From Candidatus Omnitrophota bacterium (GTDB lineage: Bacteria; Omnitrophota; Gorgyraeia; Gygaellales; Profunditerraquicolaceae), in the NCBI GenBank assembly GCA_016867175.1, contig VGKF01000068.1, forward strand, positions 1 through 5,457: a DNA stretch of 5,457 nt. Direction: 5' to 3'. Positions 1 through 5,424 of this stretch are shown in pieces (position 1 is the stretch's first letter; the number at the start of each line of letters is the position of its first letter). The position numbers and the translations under genes were made by a program. The notes below the pieces were generated by a model. The model did no database searches. It worked only from the letters and a program-made list of their open reading frames with translations, and was not told where the DNA came from.

Positions 1-1917
1 AAGGTTACCTTTTATCCTGATAATAAGACAGTGGAGGTAGAGAAAGACAGGTCTATACTTTCTGCCGCTATATCTGCCGGAGTCTATATTAATTCCAGCT
101 GTGGCGGTGATGGCGTCTGCGGCAGGTGCAAGGTGATTCTAAAGAACGGTAAAGTCGTATCTCAATCTGCGGGGAGAATTACCGCTGATGAAAAGAAGCG
201 CGGGGTGCATCTTGCCTGTGCTACCTTTGTGCAAAGCGACCTGGAGGTAGAAATCCCTGTTGAGTCTAGATTGAATTTAGAAGGACTCACTCAGGAGGAG
301 ATAAACAAGCGCCTGCAGAAAGATTACTCCGCGCCCGAAGAGCTGGATTTAGCAGGATTACCGCCAGGCGCTGATATATTCGTGCATTCTCCGTTAGCTA
401 CTAAGCTTTATCTGGAACTCCCTGCTCCCAGCCTAGAAGATAAAATCAGTGACTTAGAGAGGCTCTACCGCCGTATACGGGAGGTCAAGAACCTGCCGAT
501 CATGCAAACAGGCCTGGGCAATATAAGAGGGTTGGGGGAGCTTTTACATGATTCAGACTGGAGGGTCACGGTTACCCTGGGTAATAGAAACGATAATGTT
601 GAGATAGTGCTGGTTGAGCCGGGAGATACCTCGCTTAAGAATTTCGGGCTCTGCTTTGATGTCGGTACAACTACGGTTTCAGCGCAGCTGGTAGATTTAA
701 ATACTAAAAAGGCCTTGGGCACTAAGGCTACCTATAATAAGCAGGCAGCCTTTGGCAGCGATGTGATTACGCGCATCATCTATGCTAAAGAAGAGGATGG
801 CCTGGAGCAGCTACATCAGGCAGTGACAGATGATATGAATGAGATGGCTCAGAAATTGATTAAAGAGCATGCAGTAGATTTAAACGACGTAACTTGCGTA
901 GTCTGCGCCGGTAATACCACCATGATCCATTTGTTGCTACGCGTGGACCCCAGCTATATTCGTAGAGAGCCGTATGCGCCGGTATTTAATTTTGCGCCGG
1001 TATTACGCGCTGCTGAAGCAGAGTTAAGGATAAATCCCCGGGGGCTACTTGCCTGCGTACCGGGAGTAGCCAGCTACGTGGGAGGAGATGTTACTGCCGG
1101 AGTGCTCTCTTGCGGGTTGTACCAGGAAGAAGGATTAAGCCTGCTTATAGACATAGGCACAAACGGAGAAGTTGTGCTGGGGAGTAAGGAGTTCCTGATA
1201 TCCGCTGCTGCTTCAGCCGGCCCTGCCTTTGAAGGTAGCGGGGTTAGTTGCGGTATGCGTTCAGCAAAAGGGGCAATACAAAAATTAAGGATTAAGCCGG
1301 ATAGCTTTGAAGTCAGCTATAGCGTAATCGGCGAGGTAAAACCCTTAGGGATCTGCGGCTCGGGATATATAGACCTCATTGCACAGCTTCTTTTGGCAGG
1401 GATCCTGGATAAAAATGGAAAGTTAAAAGCTATAAAGAATAAGCGTATCCGGGAAGGAGAGCTGGGCAGAGAGTTTATAGTGGCTTTTAAAGACCAGTCT
1501 GCGACTGGCGCGGATATTGTTATTAGCGAGCCGGATATTGAGAACTTAAAGCGCGCCAAGGCTGCTATATACTCTGCAACTTCGGTGCTGCTTAGGCATA
1601 TGGGGCTTAATTTTAACCAACTTAAGAAAGTTTTTATAGCCGGAGGTTTTGGCACTTATCTGGATATAGAAAATGCTATAAGTATCGGCCTATTACCTGA
1701 TTTGGAAAGAACAAAATTTTTATTTATAGGCAATAGCTCCCTGGCTGGCAGCAGGCAGGTATTATTATCATATGAAGCAATGAAGAAGGCTGATGAGATT
1801 GCCAGGACCATAACTTATTTTGAGCTTTCCATTGAGCCAAGCTATATGGATGAGTATATGGCAGCATTATTTTTTCCGCATACTGACATTAAACTCTTTC
1901 CCAGCCTTAAAATATAA
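1..1917 (+). CDS. acsV: Reductive activator of corrinoid iron-sulfur protein (RACo), 5' partial
   Basis: RACo returns inactive Co(II) corrinoid protein to Co(I), coupling ATP hydrolysis to electron transfer from a [2Fe-2S] cluster; it is cytoplasmic. The frame is open from base 1, and the first ten codons already read as the opening strand of a plant-type ferredoxin fold, so the true start lies just upstream and GTG at 31 is internal. Counting from base 1, the cluster ligands are Cys34, Cys40, Cys43 and Cys73 (C-x5-C-x2-C-x29-C). A linker and middle domain follow (about 95-215). The C-terminal ASKHA ATPase/DUF4445 domain has phosphate-1 DVGTTT (220-225), GGDVTAG near 361, DIGTNGE (384-390), GPAFEGSG (407-414), GICGSGY (450-456) and AGGFG (547-551). 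The 638 residues seen match the roughly 630 known for RACo. The stop TAA shares its last A with the next ATG. Related ASKHA activators serve other corrinoid methyltransferases, but the acs neighbours favour RACo. Confidence 0.95.
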   Translation, partial: KVTFYPDNKTVEVEKDRSILSAAISAGVYINSSCGGDGVCGRCKVILKNGKVVSQSAGRITADEKKRGVHLACATFVQSDLEVEIPVESRLNLEGLTQEEINKRLQKDYSAPEELDLAGLPPGADIFVHSPLATKLYLELPAPSLEDKISDLERLYRRIREVKNLPIMQTGLGNIRGLGELLHDSDWRVTVTLGNRNDNVEIVLVEPGDTSLKNFGLCFDVGTTTVSAQLVDLNTKKALGTKATYNKQAAFGSDVITRIIYAKEEDGLEQLHQAVTDDMNEMAQKLIKEHAVDLNDVTCVVCAGNTTMIHLLLRVDPSYIRREPYAPVFNFAPVLRAAEAELRINPRGLLACVPGVASYVGGDVTAGVLSCGLYQEEGLSLLIDIGTNGEVVLGSKEFLISAAASAGPAFEGSGVSCGMRSAKGAIQKLRIKPDSFEVSYSVIGEVKPLGICGSGYIDLIAQLLLAGILDKNGKLKAIKNKRIREGELGREFIVAFKDQSATGADIVISEPDIENLKRAKAAIYSATSVLLRHMGLNFNQLKKVFIAGGFGTYLDIENAISIGLLPDLERTKFLFIGNSSLAGSRQVLLSYEAMKKADEIARTITYFELSIEPSYMDEYMAALFFPHTDIKLFPSLKI

Positions 1918-2663
1918 TGGGCTTTACTATCGCGATTGCCGGAAAAGGCGGCACAGGAAAGACTACCATAGCAGCGCTGCTGGCGAAGATGCTAAAAGAG
2001 GCAAAAAAGGGTTCTCTGCTTGTGGTTGATGCAGACCCTAATAGCAATCTGGCAGAGGCCCTTGGCCTTCAGGCAGAGGCTACTATAGGTAAAATACTGG
2101 ATGATGTAGGCGAGCATCCAGAGAAGATCCCTGTGAGCATGCCCAAAGACCGCTATATTGAATATGAGATCCATAAGGCCATCCAGGAGTCCGATGGTCT
2201 TGACCTTCTGACTATGGGTAAGCCCGAGGGGCCCGGTTGTTATTGCTATGTAAATAATGTTTTAAGAAGCGTAATGAGCAAGCTTATTAAAGATTACGAT
2301 TATATCGTGATCGATAACGAGGCTGGCCTTGAGCACCTCTCGCGCAGGACTACAGCTGAGGCAGATGTGTTATTGGCAGTCTCAGATGCTACACCGGTGG
2401 GTTTAAAAGCAGTGAGGAGGATCTCTGAGTTGGTTGCAGAGCTAAAGATTAAGACCAAAAAGAAACTATTGCTTATCAACCGCCTGGATAAGGCTATTGA
2501 GAGAGAAAAGATAAAAGGACTGGACTTAGATTATATAGGTAGCATACCCCAGGATAAGAAAATTACAGAGATAAGCTTAGGGGCTGGTTCGCTTTTGGAT
2601 TTGGACAAAAACGCTAAAAGCATGAAGGCGCTAGAAAGAATAGGAGAAAAGATATGGAGTTGA
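1917..2663 (+). CDS. acsF: CooC-family nickel-insertion ATPase (AcsF-like)
   Basis: This is a MinD/SIMIBI-class ATPase that matures the nickel active sites of CODH and/or acetyl-CoA synthase in the cytoplasm. The 248-residue protein opens with a deviant Walker A loop, GKGGTGKTT (residues 9-17), carrying the signature Lys10 as well as Lys15. A switch I segment, VVDADPN (36-42), and a Walker B-like strand ending at Asp133 (YIVIDNEAG) follow. Cys108 and Cys110 form the C-x-C motif (GCYCYVNN) that in CooC proteins holds a metal ion at the dimer interface. Length is typical for the family. The ATG overlaps the RACo stop by one base (TAATG) and no clear Shine-Dalgarno precedes it, so translation is probably coupled. 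Sequence alone cannot separate CooC (CODH) from AcsF (ACS). The position between RACo and acsD matches the acsF slot of acetogen clusters, so the symbol is partly inferred from context. Confidence 0.9.
   Translation: MGFTIAIAGKGGTGKTTIAALLAKMLKEAKKGSLLVVDADPNSNLAEALGLQAEATIGKILDDVGEHPEKIPVSMPKDRYIEYEIHKAIQESDGLDLLTMGKPEGPGCYCYVNNVLRSVMSKLIKDYDYIVIDNEAGLEHLSRRTTAEADVLLAVSDATPVGLKAVRRISELVAELKIKTKKKLLLINRLDKAIEREKIKGLDLDYIGSIPQDKKITEISLGAGSLLDLDKNAKSMKALERIGEKIWS
2641..2646 (+). promoter_or_regulatory. Ribosome binding site for acsD
   Basis: TAGGAG lies seven bases before the ATG at 2654, inside the end of the preceding ATPase gene. It supports this start even though it makes the two genes overlap by 10 bp. 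Confidence 0.7.
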
Positions 2664-3583
2664 GTTTAGAAAAATGGTCAGGCGCAGTTTCTACCGTGAG
2701 CATAGGCGCTAGTAAAGAAGAGGGAGGGACGCGTTCAGCAGTGCTAAAAGTAGGCGGGCAGAAAACACTGCCTTATTTATCCGCTGAAGGGCAGATTCCG
2801 TACAGGCCGCAGATCGCTTTTGAGGTCTGGGATATTGCGCCGCTTGATTGGCCGCAGGAATTACTGAGACCCTATCAGGCCGTGATTAAAGATCCTTTGA
2901 GCTGGGCGCAAAAATGCGTAACAGATTACGGGGCTAAAAGTATTTGCCTGCGGCTTATGGCTGCACATCCTGATTTTGGGGATAGAACTGCGCAGCAGGA
3001 GGCAGATTTTATCCGCGATTTACTAAAGAAGATCAGCGTGCCTTTGATTATAACAGGGTGTGGAGATGATGCTAAAGATAACTTGGTCTTGCCTGTTTGT
3101 TGCGAGGCAGCCCGCGGTGAGCGCTGTCTGGTAGGTTCAGCCATGCAGGATAATTACAAGACCCTGGTAGCTGCGGCATTAGCTGACGGGCATAATATTA
3201 TCGCTGAGTCGCCCATAGATATCAATATCGCCAAACAGCTGAATATTTTAATCTCGGATATGGGCCTGGGGTTGGAGCGCATTGTCATTAATCCCACTAT
3301 AGGAGCCCTGGGTTATGGCCTGGAATACGCCTATTCCATTATGGAGAGGGCGCGCCTGGCTGCCTTAGCAGGAGACAGGATGATGTCTTCTCCTTTTATC
3401 TGTTTCGTGGGCCAGGAATCCTGGAGGGCAAAAGAGGCTAAAGATGAAGCCCAGCGCGGAATACTCTGGGAGGCAATTACCGCTACTGCCCTTATCCAGG
3501 CAGGCGCTGATATTTTGGTGATGCGCCACCCTAAGGCTATAGAAAAGATTGAAAAATATATCAATAGTTTAACGGGAGACTAA
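2654..3583 (+). CDS. acsD: Corrinoid iron-sulfur protein small subunit (CODH/ACS delta subunit)
   Basis: AcsD is a TIM-barrel protein that pairs with AcsC to hold the corrinoid cofactor, which carries the methyl group from AcsE to acetyl-CoA synthase. The 309-residue product shows family blocks in the expected order: KEEGGTRS (21-28), the strand FEVWDIAP (56-63), LIITGCGD (131-138), the run from NYKTL (167) to the SPIDINIAKQLNILI segment (186-200), NPTIGALGYGLEY (213-225) with SIMERARLAAL after it, and RGILWEA (268-274) followed by RHPKA (291-295). Compared with the Moorella protein as I remember it (about 323 residues), it lacks roughly ten residues just before RGILWEA, near 260-267. The start overlaps the previous gene by 10 bp and has a good ribosome binding site. 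No AcsC is in the window; it is expected upstream. Archaeal CdhD is homologous, but the bacterial neighbours fix the assignment. Confidence 0.95.
   Translation: MELSLEKWSGAVSTVSIGASKEEGGTRSAVLKVGGQKTLPYLSAEGQIPYRPQIAFEVWDIAPLDWPQELLRPYQAVIKDPLSWAQKCVTDYGAKSICLRLMAAHPDFGDRTAQQEADFIRDLLKKISVPLIITGCGDDAKDNLVLPVCCEAARGERCLVGSAMQDNYKTLVAAALADGHNIIAESPIDINIAKQLNILISDMGLGLERIVINPTIGALGYGLEYAYSIMERARLAALAGDRMMSSPFICFVGQESWRAKEAKDEAQRGILWEAITATALIQAGADILVMRHPKAIEKIEKYINSLTGD
3574..3578 (+). promoter_or_regulatory. Ribosome binding site for acsE
   Basis: GGGAG at the end of acsD lies six bases before the ATG at 3585 and supports that start. Confidence 0.65.
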
Positions 3584-3584
3584 A

Positions 3585-4373
3585 ATGTTTATAATCGGAG
3601 AATTGATTAACGGGATGTATAAAAACATAGGCCGCGCCATAAAGGATAAAGATAAAGCTGCTATACAAAAATGCGCCCTTGATCAGGTTAAGGTAGGCGC
3701 AGATGCCCTGGATGTAAACTGCGGCCCTGCCTCGCGCGACCCTGTTTTTGATATCAGGTGGCTTATCGAATCAATACAGGAGGTTACCGATAAGCCGCTT
3801 GCATTAGATTCCAGCAAGCCCGCGGTAATTGAATCAGGCCTAAAAGTGGCAAAAGCTAGGGCGATCATCAATTCCACTACTGCTGATTTAGAAAAACTTG
3901 AGATTTTAGTCCCTCTGGCAAAGAAATATAATGCCAAACTTATTGGCCTGACTATCAGTTCAAAAGGTATACCTCAGAATAAAGACCAGCGCCTTGAGTT
4001 GGCAGCTGCGATTGTTGCTAATTGTAGCGACGCTGGCTTGCCCATAGAAGACCTGTATCTTGACCCTATAGTCATGCCGGTCAATGTTGCCCAGGCGCAG
4101 ATGTGCGAGATCCTGGAGGCGATACGCGAATTCAAAATCATCTCAGACCCTGCACCTAAAAGTATTATTGGTTTAAGCAATGTCTCGCAGGGGGCTTGCG
4201 TGCGTAGCCTGATAAATAGAACATTTTTGACTATGGCAGCTGCCTTTGGCCTTGATGCAGCCATACTCGACCCTTTAGATAAAGAGCTGATGGACGCAGC
4301 GGTCACCTCAGATTTAATAATGAATAAAAATATATACTGCGATTCTTACCTGGATGCATATAGAAAGAAATAA
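3585..4373 (+). CDS. acsE: Methyltetrahydrofolate:corrinoid iron-sulfur protein methyltransferase
   Basis: AcsE transfers the methyl group of 5-methyl-tetrahydrofolate to Co(I) of the AcsC/AcsD corrinoid protein. It belongs to the pterin-binding (dihydropteroate synthase-like) TIM-barrel family and acts as a cytoplasmic dimer. The 262 residues equal the length I recall for the Moorella enzyme, and the two can be aligned almost without gaps. The N-terminal GELING block (5-10), ALDVNCGPA (41-49), LALDSS (72-77), INST (95-98), LYLDP (157-161) and GLSNVSQG (196-203) are family signatures. Asp75, Asn96, Asp160 and Asn199 fall at the positions known to contact the pterin or, for Asn199, to hydrogen-bond N5 of the folate. 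The conserved C-terminal YCDS block is at 251-254. It starts one base after the acsD stop. Automatic annotation may call it dihydropteroate synthase, but the corrinoid-protein neighbours and the lack of a FolP-type substrate loop argue for AcsE. Confidence 0.96.
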   Translation: MFIIGELINGMYKNIGRAIKDKDKAAIQKCALDQVKVGADALDVNCGPASRDPVFDIRWLIESIQEVTDKPLALDSSKPAVIESGLKVAKARAIINSTTADLEKLEILVPLAKKYNAKLIGLTISSKGIPQNKDQRLELAAAIVANCSDAGLPIEDLYLDPIVMPVNVAQAQMCEILEAIREFKIISDPAPKSIIGLSNVSQGACVRSLINRTFLTMAAAFGLDAAILDPLDKELMDAAVTSDLIMNKNIYCDSYLDAYRKK

Positions 4374-4376
4374 AGG

Positions 4377-4769
4377 ATGAAAAGGCGCATAAAAATCCTG
4401 CGGCATATTTTTCGTTTTCGCGGTTTTCGCCAGAGCCTCAAACTTGCAATAACAGGAATAGGCTACCTTTTTCTGTATCACCGCAATATGCGTATCATCT
4501 TTATGCTGGGGATCTTGGCATTGCTGTTAGGCTTGCATTACCAGCTAAAGGGCATTGAGTTGATAGCGCTGTGTATTACTATTACCCTGGTTTTTATGGC
4601 TGAGATCTTTAATACGGCGATTGAAATTATGATTGATATGACTACTGATAAATACCACACGTTAGTAAAATTAGTCAAAGATATTGCTGCTGCAGTAGTC
4701 TTACTTGCTTCTTTAAACGCCCTTGCCGTAGGCTACATACTTTTCTTTAGGAGGATATTCAAATCATGA
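4377..4769 (+). CDS. dgkA: DgkA-family lipid kinase (diacylglycerol or undecaprenol kinase)
   Basis: This is a small integral membrane kinase that phosphorylates diacylglycerol or undecaprenol with ATP, recycling lipids for membrane or cell-wall synthesis. The 130 residues hold a basic amphipathic N-terminus (1-36) and three hydrophobic segments near 39-56, 58-78 and 103-125. The signature is clear: Glu76 in MAEIFNTAIE, Asn79, Glu83, Asp87, His94 (KYH), Lys101 and Asp102 (KDIAAA). These match Glu69, Asn72, Glu76, Asp80, Lys94 and Asp95 of E. coli DgkA. The residue aligned with E. coli Glu28, which helps bind metal, appears to be His35 (LYHRNMR in place of the usual ERN pattern). Substrate cannot be told from sequence; Gram-positive relatives prefer undecaprenol. 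The gene begins 3 bp after acsE, so it is probably co-transcribed, though it has no known role in acetyl-CoA synthesis. The AAAGG abutting the ATG is too close to be an ideal ribosome binding site. Confidence 0.9.
   Translation: MKRRIKILRHIFRFRGFRQSLKLAITGIGYLFLYHRNMRIIFMLGILALLLGLHYQLKGIELIALCITITLVFMAEIFNTAIEIMIDMTTDKYHTLVKLVKDIAAAVVLLASLNALAVGYILFFRRIFKS
4749..4754 (+). promoter_or_regulatory. Ribosome binding site for the 117-residue gene
   Basis: A full consensus AGGAGG sits 11 bases before the ATG at 4766, a slightly long gap. It lies inside the end of dgkA and supports the ATGA overlap start of the next gene as real. Confidence 0.65.
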
Positions 4770-5119
4770 AGATTGTCGCGATAGTCTTAGCGTTTTGGAT
4801 AGCCTGGCTCGGTTATCAGTATATGACTAAGTCTTCGCAGGCCTCTAATCTCGTGCAGCAGAAGATAGAAGAGATTAATTCGCTTGAGACTGACCTATTA
4901 TTAGGTAGGATAGGTAAGCTTCCGGAATATAACGAGATTACCATAGATAATAATAAATATTGGATCAGTTGGGGGCTCTACGGCCAGGTTGATTGGACCG
5001 CCAGCGAAGGGATAAAAGAGGTCCAGGCGCGCGGTAAGGTAGAGTTTGTTGAATTACTGCCTTTTACCAATATGAGGGTAGGCTATCCGTTTAAACTTAC
5101 CATAAAGATACACAGCTAA
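4766..5119 (+). CDS. Unrecognised protein with an N-terminal membrane anchor or signal peptide
   Basis: I do not recognise this family. The 117-residue product starts with a lysine and a hydrophobic run (residues 3-19, rich in Ile, Val, Leu and Trp), then a polar KSSQAS stretch. It is therefore either anchored in the membrane with its body outside the cytoplasm, or exported with cleavage near residue 26. No cysteine is present, so it is not a lipoprotein. Residues 27-45 look helical and acidic (QQKIEEINSLETDL). The rest (about 55-116) alternates polar and hydrophobic residues like a small beta domain, with aromatic-rich YWISWGLYGQVDW at 65-77. The ATG overlaps the dgkA stop as ATGA and has a consensus ribosome binding site, which together with ordinary codon use argues for a real gene. 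The link to DgkA suggests an envelope role, but that is only context. Confidence 0.75.
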   Translation: MKIVAIVLAFWIAWLGYQYMTKSSQASNLVQQKIEEINSLETDLLLGRIGKLPEYNEITIDNNKYWISWGLYGQVDWTASEGIKEVQARGKVEFVELLPFTNMRVGYPFKLTIKIHS

Positions 5120-5142
5120 ACTCGACTGTTAGCTTGATTTTT
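5114..5142 (+). terminator. Candidate weak Rho-independent terminator after the operon
   Basis: AGCTAA (5114-5119, including the stop codon of the last gene) pairs with TTAGCT (5129-5134). An extra C-G pair is possible across a bulged A. T5 follows at 5138-5142 and T6 at 5148-5153. The stem is short and AT-rich, so it may be leaky. Confidence 0.35.
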
Positions 5143-5161
5143 AGCGATTTTTTGATAATAT

Positions 5162-5184
5162 GAAAAGGGGACGTTTCTCTTTTT
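5162..5184. terminator. Candidate hairpin terminator or REP-like hairpin
   Basis: AAAAGGGGA (5163-5171) can pair with TCTCTTTTT (5176-5184, counting its first T) around a CGTT loop, giving nine pairs with two G-T wobbles in the plus-strand RNA. The A-tract and T-tract flanks are the layout of a terminator that could work in both directions. I also recall similar AAAGGGGACG-type hairpins dispersed in uncultivated bacterial genomes, so it may instead be a REP-like repeat. Nothing here decides between the two. Confidence 0.45.
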
Positions 5185-5195
5185 AGGTAGATTTT

Positions 5196-5234
5196 GGCGG
5201 CGTAACTCAGCCTGATAGAGTAGTCGGCTCATAC
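5196..5234 (+). pseudogene. 5' half of a tRNA-Met(CAT)-like gene, repeat copy 1
   Basis: The bases fit tRNA positions 1 to about 38: acceptor strand GGCGGCG (5196-5202), TA, D-stem ACTC/GAGT (5205-5208 with 5218-5221), D-loop AGCCTGATA, then GTCGG (5223-5227) and the seven-base loop CTCATAC (5228-5234) with anticodon CAT. This closely resembles the 5' half of bacterial elongator tRNA-Met. After the loop the homology ends: TTAAT would pair with GTCGG only through wobbles and one mismatch. No T-arm (GTTCGA-type) or matching CGCCGCC acceptor strand follows. The D-loop has GA where GG is normal. It is therefore a fragment, not a working tRNA. Confidence 0.7.
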
Positions 5235-5269
5235 TTAATGCGCCTTGCTATAAATATCTGGCGCATTAA
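5235..5269. repeat. Perfect 10-bp inverted repeat (hairpin), copy 1
   Basis: TTAATGCGCC (5235-5244) is the exact reverse complement of GGCGCATTAA (5260-5269), around a 15-base AT-rich loop. The left arm starts at the first base after the tRNA-like anticodon loop. No T-run follows, so it is not a standard terminator. Confidence 0.85.
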
Positions 5270-5288
5270 TCCTGAGCGAAGCGAAGGA
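5270..5288. repeat. Short dispersed-type element with GCGAAGC mini-hairpin, copy 1
   Basis: TCCTGAGCGAAGCGAAGGA folds symmetrically: TCCT with AGGA, then facing GA/GA steps that can form tandem sheared G-A pairs, then GC/GC closing a GAA triloop. GCGAAGC is known as an unusually stable DNA mini-hairpin. I recognise this core as a widespread intergenic repeat in uncultivated bacteria, often mistranslated as PERSEG or SFASLRM. That last point is from memory. Confidence 0.6.
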
Positions 5289-5331
5289 CCTTAGTGGTAA
5301 TGCCGGTATTATTCATTGATAAGTAGATTAT

Positions 5332-5370
5332 GGCGGCGTAACTCAGCCTGATAGAGTAGTCGGCTCATAC
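5332..5370 (+). pseudogene. 5' half of a tRNA-Met(CAT)-like gene, repeat copy 2
   Basis: Identical to the fragment in copy 1, with the same D-arm and CAT anticodon loop and the same abrupt end after the loop. No 3' half appears before the window ends; one might lie beyond it. Confidence 0.7.
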
Positions 5371-5405
5371 TTAATGCGCCTTGCTATAAATATCTGGCGC
5401 ATTAA
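5371..5405. repeat. Perfect 10-bp inverted repeat (hairpin), copy 2
   Basis: Arms at 5371-5380 and 5396-5405, identical in sequence, loop and position relative to the tRNA-like segment to the one in copy 1. Confidence 0.85.
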
Positions 5406-5424
5406 TCCTGAGCGAAGCGAAGGA
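5406..5424. repeat. Short dispersed-type element with GCGAAGC mini-hairpin, copy 2
   Basis: Identical to the element at 5270-5288, carried along in the second tandem unit. Confidence 0.6.

Larger units (their letters stand above)
5187..5322 (+). repeat. 136-bp direct tandem repeat, copy 1
   Basis: This is the first of two head-to-tail units of period 136. It matches copy 2 at every aligned base except T5194 versus A5330. The unit holds, in order, a short AT-rich leader, a tRNA-Met 5'-half-like segment, a perfect 10-bp inverted repeat, a 19-nt GCGAAGC-type hairpin and a tail with a short imperfect palindrome around GCCGGT (5302-5307). It has no gene of its own: 136 is not a multiple of three, so no frame repeats through the array. 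Confidence 0.93.

Noticed and set aside
1317..1655. Minus-strand open frame of about 112 codons inside the RACo gene
   Set aside because: It lies wholly within a clearly conserved gene on the other strand and has no recognisable domain or ribosome binding site. The other minus-strand frames inside acsF, acsD and acsE were rejected for the same reason.
1820..2029. Plus-strand open frame across the RACo/acsF junction
   Set aside because: It overlaps the conserved C-terminus of RACo and the Walker A region of the next gene in another frame, and encodes nothing recognisable.
3585..4373. Dihydropteroate synthase (FolP)
   Set aside because: It shares the pterin-binding fold, but gene context, length and the four conserved methyl-folate contact residues fit AcsE.
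5134..5161. Possible promoter (TTGATT, 16-base gap, TAATAT) reading toward the repeat array
   Set aside because: Both boxes match consensus only partly, and the stretch is AT-rich terminator-like sequence where such matches arise by chance.
5196..5290. A complete, working tRNA-Met
   Set aside because: Only the D-arm and anticodon loop are tRNA-like. No T-arm, no variable loop and no matching 3' acceptor strand follow in either copy.
5239..5295. Eighteen-codon open frame (ATG at 5239, ending NPERSEGP then TAG), also present in copy 2
   Set aside because: It runs through the inverted repeat and the GCGAAGC element, has no ribosome binding site, and PERSEG is the usual mistranslation of this repeat.
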